Notes: generated by a model not told the origin, from the letters alone. DNA of 64,000 nucleotides from Aminiphilus circumscriptus DSM 16581 (GCF_000526375.1 NZ_JAFY01000002.1:1054001-1118000); one strand, 5' to 3'; numbered from the stretch's first letter, positions 1-8,645 are shown. Program-made: numbers and translations.

Positions 1-770
1 GCAGGACAGTGGTATTCGAGAGCGAAGAGACGATGAGAGGGGGGATTCGTCGCGTCCTGGGAAAACGAATTCCTGTCTCCGCAATGGGCACATTCGAAAG
101 TGTTGCGGTGAGTCGTTCCCTTTGTGGAAAGCCTTTCGCCGCAATGAATGCAGTGTCCCGGTTCGTTGCGGTCGGCTGTCTCCGTCAGTTTTCCGCAGAC
201 GGAGCAGACGAAGACGTTTTTGGGATGCCGAGCGTTTCCGGCGAGGAGATAGCCGGGAAACAAGTCGGTCACCTTGCCACAGGTGCGGCAGGAGGCGGTT
301 TTTACCCAGAGAAAATACTTTACATGCGCCTCCTCGTTGCCGCAGAGAGTGCATCGGGTGCGGTAGAGATGGCCGACTTCATCCTCAAGATGCAGAAGGA
401 GGTCGCGTGCGGCATCCGCATAGGCCGCGAGGTCGAGAAACGCCATTTCCTGCTCCACGATCCAACAGGACATGGGGTTGATGTCGCAGCCTGTGGTGTT
501 ACATCCGATTCTGTTCGCTTCCAAAAGGGGTGTGCCGCCGCCCATGAAAGGGTCGGCGATGTTCAGTTCGTGAAACTTGTGCGGGGCGTAGAACGTCTCT
601 CTCAAAGGGTTGCCGGCGAACTCCGCCAGCATAAGGCCCCGAAACAGTGTTCCCGGTCGCCGGGCAAACCATTTGTGAACTGCAATGATCGGTCTGTAGT
701 TCTGTTGAATCTGTTTTTCCCGTAGTGCAAGGTCTGCGATAAAGGGGATGTCGAAATGCTTTTCAATCAT
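1..770 (-). CDS. Zinc-ribbon adenine-specific DNA methylase (DUF1156/COG1743-like), 3' end beyond window
   Basis: An open frame starts at an ATG at 770 and runs uninterrupted off the left edge (about 256 residues visible). A good GGAGG lies just upstream of the start. Near residue 33 is HKWFARRPG, the N-terminal signature of the DUF1156/COG1743 methylases, followed by the AdoMet-binding loop DPFMGGGTPLLEA and a DINP motif. After about residue 145 there are five CxxC knuckles (CTLC, CRTC, CSVC, CIHC, CAHC), so a zinc-ribbon insertion is clear. The catalytic DPPY motif would lie beyond the edge. It probably modifies adenine in DNA as part of a defence or restriction-type locus that continues to the left. 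A 20-codon frame ending at 763 overlaps its start by eight bases, suggesting translational coupling to a remnant upstream. It is a relative, not a copy, of the larger methylase at 22.7 kb. Confidence 0.85.
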   Translation of the reverse strand, partial: MIEKHFDIPFIADLALREKQIQQNYRPIIAVHKWFARRPGTLFRGLMLAEFAGNPLRETFYAPHKFHELNIADPFMGGGTPLLEANRIGCNTTGCDINPMSCWIVEQEMAFLDLAAYADAARDLLLHLEDEVGHLYRTRCTLCGNEEAHVKYFLWVKTASCRTCGKVTDLFPGYLLAGNARHPKNVFVCSVCGKLTETADRNEPGHCIHCGERLSTKGTTHRNTFECAHCGDRNSFSQDATNPPSHRLFALEYHCP

Positions 771-884
771 CGAGGGCCTCCTGAATGTCGTGTTCGGCGG
801 GTCCACTGCGTTCGGGAAGGATCATAACACGAATTTCAGAGCCCCCGCGGTGTGTCGCGTTCGGAGGGATGCCGTCCGTTTCCG

Positions 885-2162
885 CTATCCCACAAGCCAG
901 AGCGCGAGGCCGGGATAGCGGATGAGCAGGGCGATCATGACGAAGAGCATGGCCACGAAGGGGATGATCCAGACCGCGAGGTCGGAGATGGAACCCCGCT
1001 GGCGCACGCCCTGGATGACGTAGAGGTTCAGCCCCACCGGTGGAGTGATGAGCGCCATCTGGATCAGGAGGATGAGGAGAATGCCAAACCAGATGGGGTC
1101 GTAGCCCAGGCTTTGGATGATGGGGTGCACCACGGGAATGGTGAGTACCATGAGCGAGAGGGTCTCGATGAAGAATCCAAGAACCACGTACATGGCGATG
1201 ATGATCATAAGGGTGACGAAGGGCGTCATGCCCAGGCTGCCCACGAGCTGGGTGATCTGCTGGGAGAGTCCCAGGAAGACGAGGATGAAGTTCAGGAAGT
1301 TCGCCGCCAGAAGGATGAGCATGATCATGCCCGTGGTTTTCATGGTGCCCTTCATGGAATCCACGAGAATCTGCCAGGAGATCCTCCGGTACCACAGGGC
1401 GATGAAGAACGCCGCGAGCACCCCCAGCGCCGCCGATTCAGTGGGGGTGGCGAACCCCGTGTAGACCGACCCGATGACCACGGAGAAGATGATCCCCACG
1501 GGGAGGAGGTCTTTCAGGCTGTGCACGCGCTCGCGCCAGGACGTGCTCCGTCGGACGCCGCCCAATTCGGGCTTCACCACGCAGGCTCCCAGGATGAAGA
1601 GCATGAAGAGCACCGTGAGAATCACGCCGGGGACGATGCCCGCCACGAAGAGCTTGGGGATGGACGTGTTGGTCATGAAGCCGTAGACGATCATGTTGAT
1701 CGAGGGAGGGATGAGGATTCCCAGGGTGCCGCCGGAGGCGATGCTGGCGGCGAAGAGGCCGTCGTGGTAGCCGAATTTCTTCGCCTGGGGCATGGCCACG
1801 GTGCCCATGGTGGCCGCGGTGGCCACGCTGGAGCCGGACGTGGCGGCGAAGAGGGCGCAGGTGGCGACATTGGCGTGCATGAGTCCGCCGGGCAGCCCGC
1901 AGAGCCAGGTGTCCACCGCCTTGTAGGTGCGGTCGGCGATGCCCGAATGAACGAGAAACTGACCCAGCAGGATGAAGAGGGGGATTGCAAAGAGGGTGAA
2001 GTTGGTGCTTCCCTCCCAGGAGATCTCCCCGAGAGAGCGATAGAGCGGAAAGGGTGTGAACACCTTTCCCAGGATAAGGCCGAGTCCCGCCATGGTGGCC
2101 GCCACGGGGATGCTCAAGAGGAGAAGCGCCACGAGGAGAACGAACGCCACGGCCCAGATCAT
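885..2162 (-). CDS. dctM: TRAP transporter large permease DctM
   Basis: 425-residue polytopic membrane protein, normal length for the DctM/SiaM family. It carries the family signatures SGSSVATAATMG (about 109-120) and GGTLGILIPPS (about 144-154), which form the sodium and substrate path. It couples sodium entry to uptake of an organic acid delivered by the periplasmic protein encoded at 3198-4241. The start at 2162 is chosen because its ATG overlaps the dctQ stop as ATGA and the first residues (MIWAVAFVLLVALLLL) begin the first membrane helix. A longer in-frame extension upstream lies inside dctQ and has no transporter character. It is the last gene of the DUF2848-dctP-dctQ-dctM operon; the methylase begins 115 bases further on. 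Confidence 0.95.
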   Translation of the reverse strand: MIWAVAFVLLVALLLLSIPVAATMAGLGLILGKVFTPFPLYRSLGEISWEGSTNFTLFAIPLFILLGQFLVHSGIADRTYKAVDTWLCGLPGGLMHANVATCALFAATSGSSVATAATMGTVAMPQAKKFGYHDGLFAASIASGGTLGILIPPSINMIVYGFMTNTSIPKLFVAGIVPGVILTVLFMLFILGACVVKPELGGVRRSTSWRERVHSLKDLLPVGIIFSVVIGSVYTGFATPTESAALGVLAAFFIALWYRRISWQILVDSMKGTMKTTGMIMLILLAANFLNFILVFLGLSQQITQLVGSLGMTPFVTLMIIIAMYVVLGFFIETLSLMVLTIPVVHPIIQSLGYDPIWFGILLILLIQMALITPPVGLNLYVIQGVRQRGSISDLAVWIIPFVAMLFVMIALLIRYPGLALWLVG

Positions 2163-2803
2163 CGGTCTTCCTCCCTTTTCGTTTCCGTCGCGCCGAGAGT
2201 TTTTGCCGCCAGGGCCTTTTCCTCGTCGATCTCCTCCTCGAGAAGGGGGCAGCCCGCGAGGGCCGACGCGGTTGCCGTATCCCCCCGGAGGAGGGCGGTG
2301 AGGGTTTCTCCGAGCAGAAGGAGTACCGCCCAGGCGAAGAAGGCGATGCCGAGGATCCAGAGCAGCATGGGAATCCACAGCGGGGTCTGGAGCGGCGTGT
2401 TCGCCAGGGAGCCCTTGGTGAAGGAGAGGGAGAAGGCTTTCCAGCCGTACCAGGTCATGGGGAGTGTGTAGGCGGCGAAGGCCCCCAGGGCCGCCACGTC
2501 GAGGACGAGTCGGACGTTGCGACGCAGCTTCAAATAGACCGCATCCACCCGGATGTGGGCCTTGGTGAAGAGTGCATACGAGAAGGACCAGGCGCTGAGA
2601 ATCGCCAGGGCATAGCTGGAGTATTCCTCCGCCCCTCCGGTGCTGATGCGGAAGAATTTGCGGAGCAGCACCTCCACGCCGATAAACCAGGACATGCCGA
2701 AGAGCAGAAGCCCTCCCGCAACGACCGCCAGGACGGAGAATCTTTCACTCAGGGCGAGGAGCGCCGATCTTTGCCGGGGTGTTTCTTCTTTTGTCGTCGT
2801 CAC
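2159..2803 (-). CDS. dctQ: TRAP transporter small permease DctQ
   Basis: 214 residues with four predicted membrane helices. The conserved AEEYSSYA stretch (about 58-65) and the HIRVD motif (83-87) are typical of DctQ subunits, which pair with DctM in the inner membrane. A GTG at 2803 is preferred as start: it has GGAGGAAG at correct spacing, whereas an ATG 13 codons upstream has none. It overlaps dctM by four bases. A 394-base gap containing a repeat element separates it from dctP, an unusually long gap inside a TRAP operon. Confidence 0.9.
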   Translation of the reverse strand: MTTTKEETPRQRSALLALSERFSVLAVVAGGLLLFGMSWFIGVEVLLRKFFRISTGGAEEYSSYALAILSAWSFSYALFTKAHIRVDAVYLKLRRNVRLVLDVAALGAFAAYTLPMTWYGWKAFSLSFTKGSLANTPLQTPLWIPMLLWILGIAFFAWAVLLLLGETLTALLRGDTATASALAGCPLLEEEIDEEKALAAKTLGATETKREEDR

Positions 2804-2982
2804 GTTCGCTTCCTCCGTGTGTCGTTGACAGACCATCTCCACAGCCCAGACCGGATGTGTCGCTTTCCGGTCCGAGCGTGGATGGCTTCATGGAGAATCT
2901 CCAGGAACCCAAAAGCCTCTGCAAAACGCCCCATCGCCCTCGGGAAAAGGCGATGCGCTCGGGATAAAGTCGGGACATTACA

Positions 2983-3092
2983 TTAAGGGAAGCTCTGAAT
3001 AAAGACCTTTCGCTTTCCCTTGACTCGAGTCGCATCAGGCTCTGCGAGGCGCCCTGCGGGGCTGGCGCAGCCTTATTCAGAGATTCCTAAGG
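2983..3092. repeat. Palindrome-ended repeat element, copy 1
   Basis: About 105 bases bounded by a terminal inverted repeat: GGAAGCTCTGAATAA on the left and TTATTCAGAGATTCC on the right (14 of 15 positions complementary). A second, diverged copy lies at 45852-45956 in the same orientation, sharing the ends, CTTGAC near the left and GCAGCCTTATTCAGAG at the right. It sits in the dctP-dctQ gap. No reading frame is conserved, so it resembles a small non-autonomous (MITE-like) or REP-like element. Confidence 0.75.
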
Positions 3093-3161
3093 AAGAAGGA
3101 AATTCCTTTGCGCAGAGGTTTTTCAAAAGACGCGGCCAACGCGCCGTTCGTGCGGTTTCCC

Positions 3162-3186
3162 ACGGGGGCGGTGTTTCCGCCCCCGT
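3162..3186 (-). other. Hairpin immediately after dctP
   Basis: A perfect 10-base-pair stem (ACGGGGGCGG / CCGCCCCCGT) with a 5-base loop begins 12 bases after the dctP stop. There is no U-run after it on the transcribed strand. It may protect the dctP mRNA end or reduce read-through so that binding protein is made in excess over permeases, a common arrangement in binding-protein operons. Confidence 0.55.
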
Positions 3187-3197
3187 CTCCGTTGCCG

Positions 3198-4241
3198 CTA
3201 TTTCGCCTTAAGTCCCGTCACCGCGCCGATGGTGCTCTCCCACCGCGCCACCGCTTCGGGGCCGGCCTTTTGTGCCCAGGCGGGAAGAACCCGCTCCACC
3301 AGGATCTTCCGGGCCAGTTCGAGATCGCCCGGGGCGACGGGGATCAGTTCAAGCGCCGCGGGAGTCTTGCCAGGGCACTCCCCCTGACCGGTCAGGCAGG
3401 CGATGCCGAGCTGGGTCTCCCGGTCCGTGGCGTTCCAGCCGGGAATCTCCAGTTCCTTTTCGATGAGCGCGGTGAGGGTCTGCTGCTCCTCCGGAGAAAG
3501 CCCCTTCCACGTGTCCATGCGCATCACGCCGATGATGTAGTCCCAGCCGCCGATGGGGAGGGGATAGAGGTACTTGGCTACCTCGCCCCAGCCGGCGTTG
3601 AAGCCGGAGAGGCTCCCCGTCACCGCGCCGTCCACCACGCCCCGTTGAAGTGACTGGGGCACTTCCGAGAAGGCGAGGTTCACTCCCGTGGCGCCAAGGG
3701 CCTCGATGAACTCTGCGGTGGTCCAGCCGCTGGCCCGGATCTTCTTGCCCTTCAGGTCTTCGAGGCTGCCGATCTTCTCGTTGGAGAAGAGCACCTGGGC
3801 GGGATAGGGCATGATCGTGAGGAGTTTCGCGTTGAAGCACCCTTCAAGAGTTTTCTCCAGCACGGGGCGGTAGGCCTCGACCACCTTGCGGGCGGTTTCG
3901 ATGTCCGGCGCCAGGGCGGGAAGGTCGAGCCCGGCCAGCTCGGGGCAGTCCGAGACCACGTAATCCGCCACGGTGTGCACCACGTCGAAGAGGGACTGGT
4001 CCATGGCACGGAGCACCGCCGCGCCGGAGAGGTTCACCTGACCCAGGGAGGTCATGATGACCTCGGTCTTGCCTCCCAAGGCCTCGGGGAGTTTTTTGGT
4101 CCAGAAGGGTTCCTCCAGATTCAGATAAGCCGTGAGGTTGCTCCAGCTTCCGACGACCCGGAGCTGGGGTATTGCAAAGGCCGGGGAGGCCGCGAAGAGG
4201 AAGACCAGGATCAGGGCGAGCAGTGGATGGATTCTGCGCAT
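3198..4241 (-). CDS. dctP: TRAP transporter periplasmic substrate-binding protein DctP
   Basis: 347-residue secreted protein. Residues 1-23 form a classical signal peptide ending ASPAFA. The DctP-family core is visible: DLKGKKIRASG around 162-172, whose arginine normally grips the substrate carboxylate, then SEVPQSLQRGVVDGAVTG (about 191-208). It binds an organic acid or similar carboxylated compound in the periplasm and passes it to DctQM. The start at 4241 has GGAGGG at good spacing and places the signal peptide at the N-terminus; 28 more in-frame codons upstream look non-coding. Substrate cannot be read from sequence; the DUF2848 neighbour hints at a specialised carboxylate. Confidence 0.93.
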   Translation of the reverse strand: MRRIHPLLALILVFLFAASPAFAIPQLRVVGSWSNLTAYLNLEEPFWTKKLPEALGGKTEVIMTSLGQVNLSGAAVLRAMDQSLFDVVHTVADYVVSDCPELAGLDLPALAPDIETARKVVEAYRPVLEKTLEGCFNAKLLTIMPYPAQVLFSNEKIGSLEDLKGKKIRASGWTTAEFIEALGATGVNLAFSEVPQSLQRGVVDGAVTGSLSGFNAGWGEVAKYLYPLPIGGWDYIIGVMRMDTWKGLSPEEQQTLTALIEKELEIPGWNATDRETQLGIACLTGQGECPGKTPAALELIPVAPGDLELARKILVERVLPAWAQKAGPEAVARWESTIGAVTGLKAK

Positions 4242-4582
4242 GCGTATCCCTCCGTTCGTTCTCGTTCGTCGTCTTTGGAGCCCGCACAGGGGAAGCGGGG
4301 CGGGCGGTTCCGGCGGCACGCACACGGCGTCGCGCCGAATTCCGGGGCGATTCGTCCGACAGAAGCGACAAATGGGGAAACGGTGCTTTTACGTTGTTCC
4401 CTCGCGTCACCTCCTCACGCCGCACCGGCGGGTCTTTGAAGCGGGTGCGCAGATGCGATGCTCCGCGGTTTCCGGGGCGCGTTCGTCCTTTTTCGCTTCG
4501 GAGACGCTCCGTCCTGAGAAAGGCCGAAGGCGCACGTCACTGCCCCGCAGCGGCAAGGCGGTCCGTCGTGGCCTTCGGAGAG
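4242..4582. other. Intergenic region between DUF2848 gene and dctP
   Basis: 341 bases with no convincing coding frame, repeat or terminator. Both neighbours are read on the minus strand, so it may be a long untranslated spacer or hold a dctP promoter that cannot be recognised by eye. Confidence 0.4.
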
Positions 4583-5278
4583 TCAGTTTCGGTCGGGAAG
4601 GACCCGGACGCGGTAGGCCCCCCGCAGTTCCCGCCCCAGGACGGGATCGGAAAGGCGTAGCTCCCACCGGGAGGCGAAGCGGGTCGCCTTGGCCGAGAGC
4701 GGGATGGTGCCGCTGAAAAGGGCGACCCGGGGCGCCTCGTAGGGGAGATCTTCCTTCGCAAGAGCGAGGAGCGTCTCCGGAGACAGAAGCAGCCCCGTCC
4801 GCCCCCGCTGGTATTCCGAGAACGGTTCGTTTCCGTTGGCGACTCGGGATTCCAGGATCAGGTCGTCCCAGTGATCCTCCAGTTCATCCAACGGCCAGAC
4901 GGTGGACGAAACCACCTTGGTGCAGATCTGCTTCGCCTTCGCCACCGAGACCGCCTCGAGCTTCCGGTCCGTGTGGTCGCTCGCCAGGGCCACGTACCAG
5001 CGCCCCGCGTCGTCGGAGGCGAGAAAAAATTCCACCTCGCCGGAGGTCTCCTCACCCACGACGAAAAGCTCGCTTCCGTCGGTGATCCGCTCCGGATCGA
5101 TCCAGTACATGGAAGGAATCCGAGAGGGAACGGGAACGCCCAGTTCGGCGAGTTCCCGCACGTGGGCCGCGACGCTCTCCTGATTTCGTCCCGCGTAGCC
5201 CACGGCCACGCAGGCATCCCACAGAAGGGTCACCTGGTCCACGCCCTGCCGACTCTCCACCGCGAAACTCTTGCGCAT
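4583..5278 (-). CDS. DUF2848 family protein
   Basis: About 231 residues matching the DUF2848 family by overall pattern (N-terminal WDACVAVGYAGRNQESVAAH, then a GVPVPSRIPSMY segment and a C-terminal GTIPLS). DUF2848 proteins resemble fumarylacetoacetate-hydrolase-like enzymes and often sit beside transporters for organic acids, but no reaction is established. It is the first gene of the operon with dctPQM. The ATG at 5278 is preferred; a GTG at 5320 is an alternative with a poorer ribosome site. No signal peptide is present, so it is cytoplasmic and may act on the imported compound. Confidence 0.7.
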   Translation of the reverse strand: MRKSFAVESRQGVDQVTLLWDACVAVGYAGRNQESVAAHVRELAELGVPVPSRIPSMYWIDPERITDGSELFVVGEETSGEVEFFLASDDAGRWYVALASDHTDRKLEAVSVAKAKQICTKVVSSTVWPLDELEDHWDDLILESRVANGNEPFSEYQRGRTGLLLSPETLLALAKEDLPYEAPRVALFSGTIPLSAKATRFASRWELRLSDPVLGRELRGAYRVRVLPDRN

Positions 5279-5355
5279 GCCTTTCACCCCGTTTCGTCGT
5301 CCGGAACTGTGGCTTTTCACATGCTGTTTCTCTTCGGGAAAGGATTCTGCTCTTC

Positions 5356-5383
5356 ATTGTAGCATTCTCCTTTTTCAGGACAA
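5356..5383 (-). promoter_or_regulatory. Candidate promoter for DUF2848-dctPQM
   Basis: Reading the minus strand, TTGTCC, 16 bases, then TACAAT preceded by TGC (extended -10). It lies about 80 bases upstream of the DUF2848 start and in the right direction. Confidence 0.5.
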
Positions 5384-5463
5384 GGTCATGTGTGCATAGG
5401 GGTTCTTTTCAGTGACGCGGGGCGGTGTGCAGCACGAGAGTGGAGCAGAATGGTATTCCGAGA

Positions 5464-5508
5464 AAACAAAAAGCCTCTCCGGCGGAAACGCACGTGTCGC
5501 CGGAGAGG
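5464..5508 (-). terminator. Rho-independent terminator downstream of acn/citF remnant
   Basis: An 11-base-pair perfect stem, CGCCGGAGAGG paired with CCTCTCCGGCG (arms at 5474-5484 and 5498-5508), followed on the minus strand by TTTTTGTTTTC. It is placed just beyond the citF tail and was probably the original end of the citrate-lyase operon. Confidence 0.8.
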
Positions 5509-5551
5509 TCGCATTTTCTCTGTCTCAGGACGTCAGAAGCTCCGGGCCGTC

Positions 5552-6024
5552 TCAGGAAATGCGGAAGAGGCTGTCCAGGATGGTGCCGTCCCGGTATTCG
5601 ATGAGCGCCACCACGTTCTCCGGTTTCGGGTCGGGAAGGGGAGCCTCCTCGGCCTTTCCCGTCAGGCCCTCCACCTCGGCCTTGAGGTCGGCGATCTCCT
5701 TGACGGGGAGCTTCGCCTTCCGGGCCGCCTCGCGCAGGTCCGTCCGGAGGGGATTGATGCAGATGCCCCGCTCGGTGACGATGGCGTCCACGGTCTCGCC
5801 GGGAGTTCCCGGGGGTCCGTCAGCGTTCCCGTCAGGGCCGACGCGGCGGCTACCTCGGGGCTCACCAGATAGACCTGGCCCGTCTTGTGGCCGCAGCGGC
5901 CGAGAAAGCTTTGGTTGATCGTCCGGAGGGACACGCCCTCCGTGGGCGGCACGAAACCCATGCCGATGCAGGCACCGCAGCTCGATTCGAGAATGCGCAC
6001 TCCCGCGGCCACCAGAGCACGCGG
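5552..6024 (-). pseudogene. Fused remnants: aconitase C-terminus joined to citrate lyase alpha (citF) C-terminus
   Basis: Two different gene tails are read in succession on the minus strand. From about 6024 to 5800 the protein is the end of an aconitase: ESSCGACIGMGFVPP carries a cluster-ligand cysteine motif, then SLRTINQSFLGRCGHKTG and VYLVSPEVAAASALTGTLTDP. At about 5800-5790 the sense frame changes, and from there to 5552 it reads TPGETVDAIVTERGICINP and on to the end, the C-terminus of the citrate lyase alpha subunit. Neither gene has its front part: the aconitase lacks about 90 percent of a normal protein and citF most of its length. The simplest reading is one deletion joining two neighbouring genes of a citrate pathway. 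Confidence 0.75.
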
Positions 6025-6279
6025 TCGCCGGTTTGTTGTTTTTTCGGGCGTGACTTCTTCCCCTTCGGCTGCTCCTTATGCTACGATGGAACGGTCACCA
6101 GGGAAAGTGAAGACGACGAAAAAACTCTCCGCTGCCGAGACCGGGTTCCGCCCCGTGCTTCTGGAGAGGATCGCACGTTCGGGGGCACGGATGGCTCAGT
6201 TCGAATACCGGGTCCTTGCCGGTGCGGCGGGTTTTTCGGGGGCTTTTTTTCAGTACGGACGGGAAGGGGGGTGGATCGT

Positions 6280-6756
6280 GTGAAGAACGGAAATCTCCTC
6301 CTCGTGGCGTCTCTCCGGGAGGCTTCGGATGTGGTTGCGACGCTCGAGAGAAATGGTTTTGCCGTGGCGGCCGTTCCGGATGTCATTCGGGCAGGGCACA
6401 CTCTGGAGCGTGGTCCTTCGCCGGACCTGGCCCTGCTGGATCTCGACGTGCCGGAAAACTGCATTTCCGCGGCAATGGCGGTCCTTGCCTCCCGCCGGGA
6501 GGACGGGGCCGTGTTCGTGGACGTTGCCGACGACGGCGTCGGTTTTGCCCGCGAGGCCGTGCCCGAGGGCGGCGGAGCCGAACCGGCGGCGGACTTTCTT
6601 GTCACATCGGGAGCGGGGCTGCGCCTGCTCGATCCGCCGGCGAAACAGCTCGATGCCAGGGTGGAGCGCTTCGCCGGACCCGGGGGGAAGGGCACGTGCT
6701 TCCGCATTGTCCTTCCAGAAGAAGCGCTCGCCGGGGAAGTGGCGGACGAGGAATGA
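6280..6756 (+). pseudogene. Receiver-domain / histidine-kinase ATPase fusion remnant
   Basis: 158 codons from a GTG at 6280 preceded by GGGGGG. The first 65 residues look like a response-regulator receiver (LLLVASLREASDVVATLERN, then PDLALLDLDVP), but the usual early acidic pair is missing. From about residue 85 the sequence jumps to the end of a histidine-kinase ATPase domain: VDVADDGVGF is the G1 box, and GLRLL with GGKGTCFRIVLPEE is the domain end. The phospho-acceptor histidine region and N-box are absent, so kinase activity is unlikely. It is probably an internally deleted hybrid kinase, though a small regulatory protein cannot be ruled out. Confidence 0.55.
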
Positions 6757-6853
6757 GACGGAGCGGCGACCCGAAAAGGGGCGCCGCGGAGTGGCCGAAG
6801 AAACCGGACAGACCGGACACATCAGACAGACGACTGGAGGAGGCGACCTGTTC

Positions 6854-8638
6854 ATGGAAGGCAGATTCGGGTGGAAACGGCGTATCGGTGTGGTGCTGAC
6901 GGCGCTGGTGCTGTTGGGCGTTGCCGCGGGAACGCTTTGGGCGGAGGTGCCCTCCGCCTACGAGGAAGGGTGGCGCTTCGGCGTCGCCTACCGGAGCGAG
7001 GTGGCGGGCAATCTCGCCGTAATGCATGACGCTTCCGTGGCGCGCGGGATCGACCGGACCGCCGTTCTCTCCGCGGCCCGGGAGCGGGAGGCGCTGTTCC
7101 GGGAGGTGCTCCCCGCCAAGGTGGAGTGGATGCGCGGCGTGGCCGACGGCGCGGGTGTCCCCTACGAGGACGTGCTGCTCTACAACGCAGCGGACCGTCT
7201 GATGACGGGGTTCGTGGGCGAGTGCACCACCTTCGTCGCCTCCGGAAAGGCCCTCGCGGGAGGCAAGGGAACCCTCATTGCCAAGAACCGCGATCTCGGG
7301 CCGAACACCCTCAGCGAAGTGGCCATGGAGGAGGGAGGCACCTTCGCCGCCACCGACGCCTACAAGGCCGCCTACATCGACATTCCCCAGGCGGAGACCG
7401 CCTATCGGTTCGTCGGCTCCCGTTCCGCGGGGCGCTGGGGATACGGAATGGGGATCAACGAGCATCAGGTCACCGTGGCGGACAACGACGCTCCCACCCG
7501 GGACGAACTCGCCTTCGACAAGGGGCTCCACGACAACGACTACGTGCGCCTCGTCCTCGAACGGGCGAAGACCGCCCGGGAGGGCGTGGAGGTGCTCACG
7601 AAGCTGACGGAGAAGTACGGCCAGGCCTGGAACTCCATCATCTTCGAGATCGGAGATCCGAACGAGCTGTGGATCGTGGAAGTCTCGGGAAAGCGCTGGG
7701 TGGCCAAGCAGTACAGGGACACCTTCACGGCCCGGTCCAACCAGTTCCAGATCACCGACGACTACGACCTCGCCGCGGAGGATCTGCTCTCCTTCGCCCA
7801 GTCCAAGGGATGGATCGGCAAGGATGTGACGGGCAAGATCAACTTCCGCGCCGTCTACGGCACCACCGAACTGTACCCCGAGGACAACGAGAACCTCGAG
7901 GATCGCCCCGCCGCGGAGACCCTGTACAACACGGAAATGCGGTACCGTCGGGCCATGGAACTGCTCCAGGGCATCTCCGGCCGCATTTCTCCCGCAGCCA
8001 TGCTCCCCCTGATGCGGGACCACTACGACACCTACCCCCTTCCCAGCGGCAAGGTGCTCGAACTGAAGCAGGTGCCCTACTACAGCACCCCCCTCGCGCA
8101 GGACGAGCGCCAGGAGTGGATGACCGCCTTTCCCGAGGAGGACACCGTGAAAGTCTCCGTCTTCCCCAGGGCGATCTGCCACCACGCTTTCGAGGGAATC
8201 ACCGCCGCAACGGCCATCCTCTCGGCCCGTCCGGACGTGCCGAACGAGCTGGGGCTGATGCTCCACGCCTACATGCAGCCGTGCAACAGCCTTTTCATCC
8301 CCTTCTACACGGGGGCCTCCTCCCTTGACGGGCGGTACAGCACCCCCGAGGCGGGATCGCGCTTCTTCCAGATCTCGAAGATGGCCTTCGGCTCCCACGA
8401 GCTCTACCACGCCCCGCTCCGCATCGTCTTCGACCCCTACGAGGCGAGCCTCTTCAAGGACATGGAGGCCATGGAAAAAGAGTACCAGCGCCTTAAAAAA
8501 GACGGTGCCGACGAGGAAGCCCAGGCGCTGCTCGACGAATTTCTCTACGCCCGGTGGGACAGCGCTCTCGCCGCCGCCGACGAGGGGCTGACCCGGATGC
8601 TCGAGGCCGCCGCGGCCTCTTCCGCCTGGTCCCGCTGA
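6854..8638 (+). CDS. Secreted C45/C69-like Ntn-hydrolase (acyltransferase/dipeptidase family)
   Basis: 594 residues. An N-terminal hydrophobic stretch (about 11-30) is a signal peptide. The region from about 36 to 140 follows the C45 acyl-CoA:6-aminopenicillanate acyltransferase pattern: EEGWRFGVAYRSE, then GVADGAGVPYEDVLLYNA, then GECTTF, where Cys124 would become the N-terminal nucleophile after self-cleavage, and IAKNRDLG. The C-terminal half (CHHAFEGI, LGLMLHAYMQPCNSLFIPFY) is more like C69 dipeptidases. It probably cleaves an amide or short peptide in the periplasm. The ATG at 6854 has GGAGGAGG about nine bases upstream. It is followed by a strong terminator and so forms its own transcription unit. 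Confidence 0.7.
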   Translation: MEGRFGWKRRIGVVLTALVLLGVAAGTLWAEVPSAYEEGWRFGVAYRSEVAGNLAVMHDASVARGIDRTAVLSAAREREALFREVLPAKVEWMRGVADGAGVPYEDVLLYNAADRLMTGFVGECTTFVASGKALAGGKGTLIAKNRDLGPNTLSEVAMEEGGTFAATDAYKAAYIDIPQAETAYRFVGSRSAGRWGYGMGINEHQVTVADNDAPTRDELAFDKGLHDNDYVRLVLERAKTAREGVEVLTKLTEKYGQAWNSIIFEIGDPNELWIVEVSGKRWVAKQYRDTFTARSNQFQITDDYDLAAEDLLSFAQSKGWIGKDVTGKINFRAVYGTTELYPEDNENLEDRPAAETLYNTEMRYRRAMELLQGISGRISPAAMLPLMRDHYDTYPLPSGKVLELKQVPYYSTPLAQDERQEWMTAFPEEDTVKVSVFPRAICHHAFEGITAATAILSARPDVPNELGLMLHAYMQPCNSLFIPFYTGASSLDGRYSTPEAGSRFFQISKMAFGSHELYHAPLRIVFDPYEASLFKDMEAMEKEYQRLKKDGADEEAQALLDEFLYARWDSALAAADEGLTRMLEAAAASSAWSR

Positions 8639-8645
8639 CGCCCGT

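Noticed and set aside
852-2471. Long plus-strand frame of 539 codons opposite dctM/dctQ
   Set aside because: Composition is that of an antisense shadow (His/Asp/Gly-rich, no domain); the minus strand encodes clear TRAP permeases.
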